Source of the DNA: Desulfovibrionaceae bacterium
GTDB taxonomy: Bacteria; Desulfobacterota; Desulfovibrionia; Desulfovibrionales; Desulfovibrionaceae
Direction of reading: 5' to 3'
DNA length: 64,000 bases
NCBI GenBank assembly: GCA_009783025.1
Contig: WRHY01000007.1
Location: 1 to 64,000 of the forward strand
In this document: positions 17,465-25,390 of the stretch, piece by piece
How the letters are laid out: each line of letters opens with the position of its first letter
Numbering within the stretch: position 1 is the first letter of the stretch
Made by a program: the position numbers and the translations under genes
The notes under the pieces: generated by a model
Seen by the model: only the letters and a program-made list of their open reading frames with translations
Database searches by the model: none
What the model was told of the DNA's origin: nothing

Positions 17465-18967
17465 ATGCTTGCATGGCTGCTTGATCTTGGCGCGGGAATC
17501 GGGAACGCCATGGAGCTTTCCATATTCGCGGCCGCGTTCCTGGGCGTGATTGTCGGGGTTGTTATCGGCGTTATTCCGGGGCTCGGGCCCGCTGTGGCCA
17601 TCTCCTTGTCCATTCCGCTCACCTACACCCTTGGACCGGCGACCGCCATCGCCTTCATGCTCGGCATCTACAAAGGGGGAACCTACGGCGGTTCCATATC
17701 CGCCATCCTCATCAACACGCCCGGCACTCCGGCCGCCGCCGCCACTGTTCTGGACGGCTATCCCATGGCGAAACAGGGCAAGGCTGGCAAGGCGCTGGGA
17801 ATAGCCCTCTATGCCTCGGTTTTTGGCGACGCCTTCAGTATTCTCATTCTCTGCGTCCTGGCCGAGCCCATTGCCAGGGCGGCCCTCAGGTTCGGGCCGA
17901 CGGAGCTGTTCTCCCTCTTGCTTTTTGCTCTGACCATCGTGGCGAGCCTGTCCGGGAAAAACCTGATCAAGGGCCTCATCGCCGCGGCTCTGGGCCTTGC
18001 CGTCTGCATGGTGGGCATGGACGCGATGACGGGCATACCCAGGCTGACCTTCGGCATCCTGGCCCTGGATGACGGCTTCAGCATCGTCCCCATGGTTATC
18101 GGCATGTTCGCGGTGACCGAGGTGATAAACCAGGCGGAGTCGAGAAGCGTGAGCGCCGGCGGCGCGCTTTTGCCCACAAGCGACAACCCGGATGATAACC
18201 GGGTAAGCTGGAAAGATTTCAAGCGCTGCCTGCCCATTTTTGCCCAGAGCAGCCTGGTGGGCGTCGGCATTGGCGCGCTGCCCGGAACGGGATCCACGAC
18301 AGCGGCCTACCTGAGCTATGGCATGGCCCAAAAACGATCAAAACATCCCGAGGAGTTCGGGAAAGGCTCCATTGAAGGCCTGGCCGCGGCCGAGTCCGGC
18401 AATAACGCCGTGTGCGGCGGAGCGCTTATTCCCATGCTCACGCTGGGCATACCGGGCGACGTTGTCACCGCCATCCTGATGAGCGCCCTCATTGTGCACG
18501 GCGTGCATATCGGCCCGATGATTTTTAACGAACACAGGGTATTTGTCTTCACGCTGTTCGGGATGCTGATTGTTTCGATACTCATGCTCTACCTGGTGGG
18601 CCTGGTGGCCATCAGGGGATGCAGGAAGCTGGCGACCATGCCCCATTCCCTGGTCATGCCCATAGTGCTTCTGCTGTGTGTGGTCGGATCTTACGCCGTC
18701 AGCTATTCCATGACGGACGTCTGGATGATGCTGGGTTTCGGCGTTCTCGGCTATGCCATGAACAAGCTGGAAATACCTCTGCCGCCTTTCATCATCGCCT
18801 TTGTGCTGGGTCCGATGCTGGAGCAGTCGCTCAGGCGGGCGCTGATCCTGTCGCGCGGCGATTATTCCATTTTTGTGACCCATCCCATTTCGCTGGGTTT
18901 TCTGGCGCTGGCTGTTTTTTCCGTGTGGGGAATAGTGCGCGGAGCGCGCAAAAAACTAGGCGATTAA
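17465..18967 (+). CDS. tctA: TctA-family large permease subunit
   Basis: A 500-residue protein with about 11-12 membrane helices. It shows the TctA motifs GVVIGVIPGLGPAVAISL near residue 35 and IGALPGTGSTTAAYLSYG near residue 275, and the YKGGTYGGSISAILINTPG segment near 75. It forms the translocation channel with TctB, energised by a cation gradient. A clear CGGAGG ribosome-binding site precedes it. It is convergent with the UPF0280 gene with eight bases between stop codons. Confidence 0.94.
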   Translation: MLAWLLDLGAGIGNAMELSIFAAAFLGVIVGVVIGVIPGLGPAVAISLSIPLTYTLGPATAIAFMLGIYKGGTYGGSISAILINTPGTPAAAATVLDGYPMAKQGKAGKALGIALYASVFGDAFSILILCVLAEPIARAALRFGPTELFSLLLFALTIVASLSGKNLIKGLIAAALGLAVCMVGMDAMTGIPRLTFGILALDDGFSIVPMVIGMFAVTEVINQAESRSVSAGGALLPTSDNPDDNRVSWKDFKRCLPIFAQSSLVGVGIGALPGTGSTTAAYLSYGMAQKRSKHPEEFGKGSIEGLAAAESGNNAVCGGALIPMLTLGIPGDVVTAILMSALIVHGVHIGPMIFNEHRVFVFTLFGMLIVSILMLYLVGLVAIRGCRKLATMPHSLVMPIVLLLCVVGSYAVSYSMTDVWMMLGFGVLGYAMNKLEIPLPPFIIAFVLGPMLEQSLRRALILSRGDYSIFVTHPISLGFLALAVFSVWGIVRGARKKLGD

Positions 18968-18975
18968 GAGCAAAT

Positions 18976-19725
18976 TCATCCGCTCTCCTCATGCAGCCGC
19001 ATCATACCGGCCGCGCCTATTTTTCCGTCCACGATGATCAAAACGCCAAGCGCGCCAAGCTCAAGGGCGGCCCGCAACACGGAGGAGATATCCTCGGCGT
19101 TCCGGACGCGGTTGGCCATGGCCGTGGCCAGCGCGTCGGCCAGGGAAACGTCCTCGGCCATGATGGTAACCGCGTCCGCCTGGCCGAAACTGAGCGAGTG
19201 TCCCAGTCGGCCCGAGGACGTGCACACGCCGATGCCCTGGCCGGGAGTTACTTCAGCAACACGGATTTTCAAACTCGGCAGATCGGCCGATTCCGCGAGA
19301 ACGCAAAAAATTTGCGGGGTGTCCGCGCGCATGAAGACATCGCCGCCGTTTTCCACGATCACTTCCGGTGATAAGGGCAAAAGGGCCAGGCCGACATGGC
19401 GGGCGATTGCCCCGGCAACCGCCGCCATGGGGCCGACGCCGGCCTTGCCGGCCGCTTTGAGCATATCGCGGACAATCGGAGGAGCGGACGGATCATCCGG
19501 CAAGGGCACAAGGCTGTCAAAAAAGCGGGGATGCTTTTGCGCGTAGTCGATGATGTCCGCGCGCAGAGCGCGTACCGAGGCGTAGGCTTCTTGCGAACAA
19601 TCCGCGTGGGCGGCAATAAGCAGGTCGGTCTGCGCGACCAGGACCCGGAAGCGGACCGGCAGAACGCTTCCCGCCAGCAGTTGGCGGTACTGTTCGGAAG
19701 TTATTTCGTGCGTATCCGGCGTCAT
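18976..19725 (-). CDS. UPF0280 (COG2122) ApbE-like protein, homocysteine/sulfide-assimilation type
   Basis: A 249-residue protein with the full UPF0280 pattern: RFRVLVAQTDLLIAAHAD at the N-terminus, AGVGPMAAVAGAIARHVG near residue 106, EVIVENGGDVFMRAD, and GIGVCTSSGRLGHSLSFGQA followed by ADAV. From memory of the family, a COG2122 protein (MA1715) supports sulfide assimilation in Methanosarcina acetivorans, and homologues are needed for homocysteine formation in Desulfovibrio. Here it is the last gene of the 17-gene array, four bases after the RamA-like gene, while a DUF39 protein lies near the other end. The start at 19725 is chosen because upstream codons overlap the preceding gene. Confidence 0.88.
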   Translation of the reverse strand: MTPDTHEITSEQYRQLLAGSVLPVRFRVLVAQTDLLIAAHADCSQEAYASVRALRADIIDYAQKHPRFFDSLVPLPDDPSAPPIVRDMLKAAGKAGVGPMAAVAGAIARHVGLALLPLSPEVIVENGGDVFMRADTPQIFCVLAESADLPSLKIRVAEVTPGQGIGVCTSSGRLGHSLSFGQADAVTIMAEDVSLADALATAMANRVRNAEDISSVLRAALELGALGVLIIVDGKIGAAGMMRLHEESG

Positions 19726-19729
19726 GGGC

Positions 19730-21343
19730 TCAACCAAGTTCCAGAGAACGGGTGTATGCAGCGGCAAAATCCGGGTCTTCAGCCAATTCATGGTGTGTCA
19801 TCCGGCGCAAGATTTCCTCGACCTGCCTGCGCGCGTCCTTGGACAGCAGCATCCGGCAGGCGCCCAGGCCGGCGGCGTTGCCGATCTGGCGGAAGCGTTC
19901 GTCCGGCAGGTCCGGGAACAGGCCAATGTCCTTGGCGCTGGCGATATTGAGATGCGTTCCAAACGCGCCGGCCACTAGTATTTCGTCCAATGATTCCGGA
20001 GAACGGCCCACCCGGGCCAGCAGCAGATCAAGGCCGCAGCGTATGGCCGCCTTGGCCAGTTGCATATTGCCCACGTCTTTGCGGGTCATGCTGATGTCTT
20101 TCCCATGTCCGGTCTCTTTGCCCGGCACAATGACCGCCTCCGGTCCGTTTTCAGTCTGGCGCACCAGGGGATGATTGCGGACAAAAGTGCCGTGCCGCGA
20201 AATTGCCCCGCAGCGGCGCAACGCGGCAACGCCATCCAGAACGCCTGAGCCGCAGATGCCCACGGGCGGAACATTGCCAATACTTTGCCAGACCAGTCCA
20301 TGCTCCTGGTAGCGAATGCGGTCTATGGCGCCGGGCAGCGCGCGCATGCCGCAGGAAATATGCGCTCCCTCAAACGCGGGGCCGGAAGCCGTGGAACAGG
20401 TGTGAATGGCGCCGTCAACCACAAGGCTGATCTCCGTGTTGGTTCCGATATCCACAACGAGGCGGCTTTCCCCGGACACGTTGACGGCGTGCGGCACATC
20501 CGCGGCCAGCAGCGCGGCCAGATGGTCCGATCCGATAAAACCGGAAAGCGTGGGGGGCAGATACACTCTGGCGCAAGGATGCAAGGCGAGACCGGCCTCC
20601 ACGGCGGAACAGTCCACGGCGGAGCTGCTTAGCGGAACAAACGGCGCTTGTCCGAGCCCCTGCACCGCCAAACCAAGGACCAAATGCTGCATGACCGTGT
20701 TGCCCACGATGACGCACTGCATGATTTGTCCGGTACGGAACGGGGCGGCGCTTTTCTCGGACGCTTCGCGGCACAGGCCTGTGGCCATGCCGTTAATGGC
20801 GCTGAGCGCCGCTTCCCGCAAATCGGTCAGAACAGTGGGCGCGGTCATGGTGGCGGCGATGCGCGACAGGATATCCGCTCCCCAACTGCTTTGCGGGTTG
20901 GCTTTTCCCGTGGAGGCGAGAATGCGGCCGCTTTCAAGGTCAAGGAGATAGGCGGCTATTTTGGTTGATCCCAGATCAACGGCCAACCCGAGGACGGGAA
21001 TGTCGTGGGCCGCAGGCTGATCATCGGGCCGCGAAACAACGGTTCCGGCAAAAGAGGCGTCAAGGGTATGGCCAGGGGTATGGTCAGGTGTGGCGGAAAC
21101 GTTCTCAACAGTCACGGGGCCGTGTGCTTCGACCCAGCAGGCCAGCCGCAGTCCGTCGGCCAGTTCCGCCGGGGACAGCCGCTCCCTTTCTTCCAAGGTT
21201 GGCGGATTGCAATTGCCGCGAACCCGTATCCGGCATTTGCCGCAACGGCCGTTGCCGCCGCATTCCGCCCGCGGGCCGATACCGGCTTTTTGCAGTGCTT
21301 CCAGCAGCGTTGTGCCGGGCGCGACATCCACAACCTTCTCCAT
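19730..21343 (-). CDS. RamA-like corrinoid activation protein (ferredoxin + ASKHA domain)
   Basis: A 537-residue protein. The N-terminal 2Fe-2S ferredoxin has Cys28, Cys34, Cys37 (ECGGNGRCGKC) and Cys69. The large C-terminal ASKHA/DUF4445 region includes GLAVDLGSTKIAAYLLDLESG and VDIGTNTEISLVVDG. Such proteins (RamA, CorActI/II, RACE) use ATP and a low-potential electron to reduce inactive Co(II) corrinoid proteins to Co(I). The start at 21343 overlaps the stop of the upstream MetH-activation-like gene (TGATG) and has GGGAGG in front. The probable client is the corrinoid protein at 24728. Confidence 0.92.
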   Translation of the reverse strand: MEKVVDVAPGTTLLEALQKAGIGPRAECGGNGRCGKCRIRVRGNCNPPTLEERERLSPAELADGLRLACWVEAHGPVTVENVSATPDHTPGHTLDASFAGTVVSRPDDQPAAHDIPVLGLAVDLGSTKIAAYLLDLESGRILASTGKANPQSSWGADILSRIAATMTAPTVLTDLREAALSAINGMATGLCREASEKSAAPFRTGQIMQCVIVGNTVMQHLVLGLAVQGLGQAPFVPLSSSAVDCSAVEAGLALHPCARVYLPPTLSGFIGSDHLAALLAADVPHAVNVSGESRLVVDIGTNTEISLVVDGAIHTCSTASGPAFEGAHISCGMRALPGAIDRIRYQEHGLVWQSIGNVPPVGICGSGVLDGVAALRRCGAISRHGTFVRNHPLVRQTENGPEAVIVPGKETGHGKDISMTRKDVGNMQLAKAAIRCGLDLLLARVGRSPESLDEILVAGAFGTHLNIASAKDIGLFPDLPDERFRQIGNAAGLGACRMLLSKDARRQVEEILRRMTHHELAEDPDFAAAYTRSLELG

Positions 21344-22065
21344 CACGCCTCCCCGCTTTTTCCCGCCAGACAGAAAAGCGGCTCCGGCCGCGACTTTGGC
21401 GCGTGTTTTCCCCGGCAGGTGGGCAGCACGCAATAGGTGCAGGGAGGAACAGCCTTTTTTGAAAAAAAGTACAGGCCGGAAATGGAACTCAGGGGCCGCA
21501 TGACGCAGTATTCGTTCAATTGCGCCACAGGACCGTCGTCATGGGCCAGGAGAGCGAAAAGTCCGGGTTGTTCCGTGACCGGCCAGTCTTTGGGAATGCC
21601 GGGTTCAACGCGGGAGAGAACGCCCCGGCCAAAGGGCTTCAGTTCCGCTTCCAGTCTGTCCAGAGCCGTTTTCAAGGCCAGGCGCGTTAGAGTGTGAGCC
21701 CAATAGGCCCGCAGTTTGCCGGTAACGGCCGAAGCCCAATGGCCCAACTCTTCGCCGCAGGTGGCTATGAAGGGAAAGACCACCGGGCTTCCGGCATCTT
21801 TCACCGCCCCGCGCAGCAGTTTCGCCAGCACCTTGCTGCTGAAGCAGTGTCCATTAAGGGCTGTCCGCCCGGAACCTAGAAACTCGGGAACACACGCCCG
21901 CCAGACCACTTTGGGGCGTGCTTTGGATGCAGCCTGCTCCAACAAATCCGCAAGCTCTTTTTCCCGGCGGACATTGCCCTCGACCCTGAGGATCCGGCGG
22001 CACTGCGCCGGGTCCGGACAAAAAGGGATACTCTGCAAAACATGCACTGGGCCATTACCGGACAT
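21343..22065 (-). CDS. MetH activation domain-like protein (B12-dependent)
   Basis: A 240-residue protein. Features resemble the SAM-binding activation domain of cobalamin-dependent methionine synthase: VFPFIATCGEELGHWA, then SRVEPGIPKDWPVTEQPGLF near residue 160, and NEYCVMRPLSSISGLYFFSKK. It continues into a Cys cluster, CTYCVLPTCRGKHAP. It lacks the other MetH domains. The start MSGNGP at 22065 has GACGAGG upstream, ten bases after the CobW gene. Together with the RamA-like gene it suggests reactivation of, or methyl handling by, the corrinoid protein. A true methionine synthase role is not shown. Confidence 0.75.
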   Translation of the reverse strand: MSGNGPVHVLQSIPFCPDPAQCRRILRVEGNVRREKELADLLEQAASKARPKVVWRACVPEFLGSGRTALNGHCFSSKVLAKLLRGAVKDAGSPVVFPFIATCGEELGHWASAVTGKLRAYWAHTLTRLALKTALDRLEAELKPFGRGVLSRVEPGIPKDWPVTEQPGLFALLAHDDGPVAQLNEYCVMRPLSSISGLYFFSKKAVPPCTYCVLPTCRGKHAPKSRPEPLFCLAGKSGEA

Positions 22066-22075
22066 AAACGCCTCG

Positions 22076-23080
22076 TCAGAGAAACGGCGCGCCGCCGCTC
22101 CAGGCGGCCATGCCCGCTTCCACTGCTTCCTTTTGCTCTGGAACAAAAATAAGCACCAGGACGCCAATGAGTTCCTGGTTGGCAGGAGGAGACGTTTTGC
22201 TCACCGTGACCCGGCCGACAACGGATTCCACCAGGAACACCTCCGCTCCCTGGCGGAAAAAGCCTTTGCCCCGCACCACGCCTGGCGGCAGGCCCGCAAG
22301 AAAAGCGGCTGCCAGTTCCGGGGTGGCTTCGGGCCGCGTGCAATGCGCGGAAACGAGACTTTCGGGCGGATCAAGCTGACGGAAAGGATCGGCAAAAATT
22401 CCCTCCATGACCGGTCCGACCTCAGCCTGATCCGCAATCTCCCCGGAACCGGGTCTGCCCTCCGGTGTGCCTGTCAGCTTGGCCATAAGGCTGTCCAGAG
22501 GCGCATCCGCGTACCGGGTTACAGCAAAGACCGGGGCGGGGTGGTATTGCCGGATGACATCCTTGATTTCTTCAATTTGCCCGGCACTCGCCAGATCCGC
22601 TTTATTGACAATGAACAGCGTGGAGCTTTTGATCTGCTTTTCTATGGAAAAGAAGATCGCATGCGTGGCAACGAAGTTTTGGCAGTCTATCAGGCATACC
22701 TGTTCCACCAGATTGAACCGCTCTTTGAAGACCGGCAGCTTGAGATCTTTTTGCAGATCAGCCGGGTTGGCGACTCCAGTCGCCTCCATGACCAGGATAT
22801 CCGGCCGCACCTGCTCGGCGATCCGCAGCAGGGTCTTGATAAAGTCCGACTTGATGCAGGCGCAGAAAATGGACCCTTTGCTGATCTCCACTATTTCCAG
22901 GCCGTCCCTTTGTTCGGCCTGGCGGACCAGCGCGCCGTCAATGCCCACATCGCCAAATTCGTTGACCAGAATCAGCAGCTTGCGCGACTTGGGCACGGCA
23001 GCGATGATTCTGTTCAAAAGGGTTGTTTTCCCGCTGCCCAGAAAACCGGTCAGCAGCAGAACATTGGTTGTGGCGCCCAT
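22076..23080 (-). CDS. CobW-family GTPase (second copy, CxC variant)
   Basis: A 334-residue G3E GTPase. The P-loop TGFLGSGKTT spans residues 10-19; NEFGDVGIDG and IVNKADLAS are the switch and base-recognition motifs. The metal motif reads GSIFCACI, so the usual CxCC is reduced to CxC. The start at 23080 follows GGAGG eight bases upstream. Placed between a thioredoxin-like gene and the MetH-activation-like gene, it is probably a chaperone for corrinoid or metal insertion into the methyltransferase system (inference). Confidence 0.87.
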   Translation of the reverse strand: MGATTNVLLLTGFLGSGKTTLLNRIIAAVPKSRKLLILVNEFGDVGIDGALVRQAEQRDGLEIVEISKGSIFCACIKSDFIKTLLRIAEQVRPDILVMEATGVANPADLQKDLKLPVFKERFNLVEQVCLIDCQNFVATHAIFFSIEKQIKSSTLFIVNKADLASAGQIEEIKDVIRQYHPAPVFAVTRYADAPLDSLMAKLTGTPEGRPGSGEIADQAEVGPVMEGIFADPFRQLDPPESLVSAHCTRPEATPELAAAFLAGLPPGVVRGKGFFRQGAEVFLVESVVGRVTVSKTSPPANQELIGVLVLIFVPEQKEAVEAGMAAWSGGAPFL

Positions 23081-23103
23081 GACGTTATCCTCCGTGCCGC
23101 GTG

Positions 23104-23493
23104 TCAATCCTTCCGCGTATTTTTACCCGCTCCGGCTTTTTCCAGGTTTTTCTGGATGTCGTCAAACTGGAATCCCAGATCCTTGAGGGACAGCAAACGC
23201 TCGCTCATTTCCCGGTTGGGCGCGCGCGTGGCCATTTCCTCGATCAACTCCTCATAAAGAGGGATACGGCTGGGAAAAACCAGATCCCGCTCAATGCAGA
23301 TGGTCGGAATCACCTTGCCTTTGAGTTCCGTGAATTTGCCGATGCCGTCCTTGGTTTTGATGGACCATTCCTTGTAGGTGATCATCTGCTGCACATCAGA
23401 AGGCAGCGCGGCGATCGCTTCCATCATATACCCGCAGGCCGCGCACTGCACGCTGTCCAAAGTCAGTACGTCTATCTGGATTTTGTCACTCAT
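23104..23493 (-). CDS. Small thioredoxin-fold-like protein with CAAC motif
   Basis: A 129-residue cytosolic protein. It opens with a beta strand IQIDVLTLDS leading to Cys17-Ala-Ala-Cys20, then a helix (MMEAIAALP) and later VIPTICIERDLV, where IPT looks like the cis-proline loop of thioredoxin folds. A thiol redox or metal-handling role in the methyltransferase array is likely, but the family is not recognised with certainty. The start follows AGGAGA; a palindromic repeat fills the 150 bases between it and the upstream methyltransferase gene. Confidence 0.6.
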   Translation of the reverse strand: MSDKIQIDVLTLDSVQCAACGYMMEAIAALPSDVQQMITYKEWSIKTKDGIGKFTELKGKVIPTICIERDLVFPSRIPLYEELIEEMATRAPNREMSERLLSLKDLGFQFDDIQKNLEKAGAGKNTRKD

Positions 23494-23506
23494 GCTGTTT
23501 CTCCTT

Positions 23507-23632
23507 CTGAGGGGGCTCTGCCCCCTCAGACTCCCCCGGCAGGGGAAATGATTTCCCCTGCACCCCTCAAATTGCGGGTCAAGGGGGCCACGCCCCCTTG
23601 CGGGGAGGTTTGGAGGGGCAGAGCCCCTCCAA
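23507..23632. repeat. Family-1 modular palindromic repeat, copy 4
   Basis: Modules TGAGGGGGCTCTGCCCCCTCA, CAGGGGAAATGATTTCCCCTG, AAGGGGGCCACGCCCCCTT and GGAGGGGCAGAGCCCCTCC; the CTGAAAACAGC module present in copies 1 and 2 is absent. It lies inside the 17-gene array, just after the 3' end of the first MtaA-like gene, where it could reduce or tune downstream expression. Confidence 0.8.
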
Positions 23633-23644
23633 AAAGTCCTGCGC

Positions 23645-24688
23645 CTAAAAATTCCCAGGAGCCGGATAGGCCGGATAGTTTTCGTAATACCAGTCCATGG
23701 CTTCCAGAACCTGGTCAATATGCTCCGCAGGCACGTCAAAGGGGATGTCGCAACCGGCGGCCAGGGTAAAGCCTTTTTGCCCCCCGGCGGCCAGGTTGGC
23801 GATGGTGTCTTCGCGCGGGGAAATCAGCCCCAGACTCAGGGCCATGGTCAGCTTCAGCCTGCCCGCGAAGCCCACGCCGTGTTGCAGGGCCAGATCGCGC
23901 ACCAGGTTGAGGTTGAGTTGCTCGTCAATGGCAAAGGCATGCGTGCCGATGGCGCAGACATTGCGCAACACCTTGGTGCAGTCGCCGCAGATAAGGAATA
24001 TGGAGGTCCGCCCGGCCTCGTGGATGACCTTGCAGCCAGGCTGGACATAGGGCTTGACGAACTCTTCAAAAACCTCCGGTTTGATTTGCGAAGCGACAGG
24101 ATCAACAATGCCGATCACTTCACAGCCCATGTCCCGGTAAAATTCGGCCGAGCGGGCAATGACCTCGCCGGCAAAGGCGAGCACTTCATGAGCAAAGGCT
24201 TTGTTTTTATACATATCCGTAAAAATACGCACCCCGGCCAGATGCGAGGCCAGGGTCAGGGGGCCGGTGTAGAGTCCGACCATGCAGCAATCCATTTCGT
24301 CCAGTTGCGGGCGGGCAAGGGCGGCGGCTTCAAAAATCACCGGCCAGCGGCCGCTGTTTTTTTCCGGCAGGGTCATGCCCAGCTCTTGCGGCGTTTGGAG
24401 CGAAGAGCAGGGGTGGTTGGTCACCGAAGGCACGTTGTCCTGCCACCAGCGCAGCTCACAGCCCACAGCGTGCGCTTCCACCGAAAGGTCAAAGAGCAGG
24501 GGGATGGCGTCAGCCTTGAAGCGCTTTGCGGTATGGACAACGCCTTTGGCCAGAAGCTTCGGGTCTTTTAAATAATTTTCCGCGCTTTCACCGATGTGAA
24601 AGGCGCAGTTGACTCCGGCGTAGGGGAACCAGGGAGCGCGGGGCGTTTCCTTGCAGTGCAGCGCATCCAGAAGTAGCTGTTTTGACAT
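23645..24688 (-). CDS. UroD/MtaA-family methyltransferase, variant zinc site
   Basis: A 347-residue TIM-barrel protein of the uroporphyrinogen decarboxylase/cobamide methyltransferase family, usual length. The family zinc site H-x-C...C is partly changed: here IFLICGDCTKVL has Leu where His is expected, while the distal Cys (FTLAAGCDIPFD) is kept. An additional Cys follows the first by two residues. It may be the substrate-side methyltransferase or use another ligand set, whereas the paralogue at 25391 keeps the canonical site. The start follows TGGAG. The corrinoid gene lies 39 bases upstream. Confidence 0.83.
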   Translation of the reverse strand: MSKQLLLDALHCKETPRAPWFPYAGVNCAFHIGESAENYLKDPKLLAKGVVHTAKRFKADAIPLLFDLSVEAHAVGCELRWWQDNVPSVTNHPCSSLQTPQELGMTLPEKNSGRWPVIFEAAALARPQLDEMDCCMVGLYTGPLTLASHLAGVRIFTDMYKNKAFAHEVLAFAGEVIARSAEFYRDMGCEVIGIVDPVASQIKPEVFEEFVKPYVQPGCKVIHEAGRTSIFLICGDCTKVLRNVCAIGTHAFAIDEQLNLNLVRDLALQHGVGFAGRLKLTMALSLGLISPREDTIANLAAGGQKGFTLAAGCDIPFDVPAEHIDQVLEAMDWYYENYPAYPAPGNF

Positions 24689-24727
24689 GAGTGTTCTCCA
24701 GTATGTGTCCATGGTCCGGGCGAACGG

Positions 24728-25375
24728 TTATGCTCGAGCGGCCATGACCCTTTTTGCTTCAGCCGTGACATCCACGGCGCTGGTGGTAAAACCGTCGGCC
24801 TGGAACAGTGTGACGATTTGGGCCGTCACCGGAGCCCCGCCTATGAGGATGCCGACATTTGGCTGCGCCTCCCGGATTTTCGGTATAAGCTGCTTCATGC
24901 CCATCATGGTCGTGGTCATCATGGCCGAGATGCCCACCACATCAGGCTTGTATTTTTCTATGGCTTCAATGAACTGATCGTGTTCGACGTTCACTCCCAG
25001 ATCATGCACGGTGAAGCCGCCGACTTTGAGCATCAGCGCAACCAGGTTCTTGCCCAGGTCATGGATGTCGCCCTGAATGGTCCCCAGGACAATGGTGCCG
25101 GCATTGTCCGAAGCCTCGTCCTTGATGTGCGGATTAAGCACGTCCAGACCGGCGTTCATGGTGTCGGCGGAAAGCAGCACTTCGGGCACAAAATATTCCT
25201 GGTTTTTGAACAACTGGCCAACGGTATTCATGCCCGCCACCAGGCCGTCCATTATGCCCCGTACCGGGTCCTGGCCGTCAGCAATCCATTGTTTGGCAGC
25301 CTCGGCCGCCTTTTCGTCCTCAAAATTCACCACGCTGTCGTGCATGGTTTTCAGTAGTTCCTCAGGAGTGGGCAT
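24728..25375 (-). CDS. Corrinoid protein (MtbC/MtaC-like, B12-binding)
   Basis: A 215-residue protein with the N-terminal helical cap domain (about 1-90) and a C-terminal B12-binding Rossmann domain. GDIHDLGKN gives His105 as the lower cobalt ligand, in the D-x-H-x-x-G motif, and ILIGGAPVT ends the cofactor pocket. It carries the methyl group between a substrate methyltransferase and an acceptor methyltransferase. The two MtaA-like genes on either side are its likely partners, and the RamA-like protein its reductive activator. Cytoplasmic. Confidence 0.94.
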   Translation of the reverse strand: MPTPEELLKTMHDSVVNFEDEKAAEAAKQWIADGQDPVRGIMDGLVAGMNTVGQLFKNQEYFVPEVLLSADTMNAGLDVLNPHIKDEASDNAGTIVLGTIQGDIHDLGKNLVALMLKVGGFTVHDLGVNVEHDQFIEAIEKYKPDVVGISAMMTTTMMGMKQLIPKIREAQPNVGILIGGAPVTAQIVTLFQADGFTTSAVDVTAEAKRVMAARA

Positions 25376-25390
25376 GGTGCCTCCTTATGC

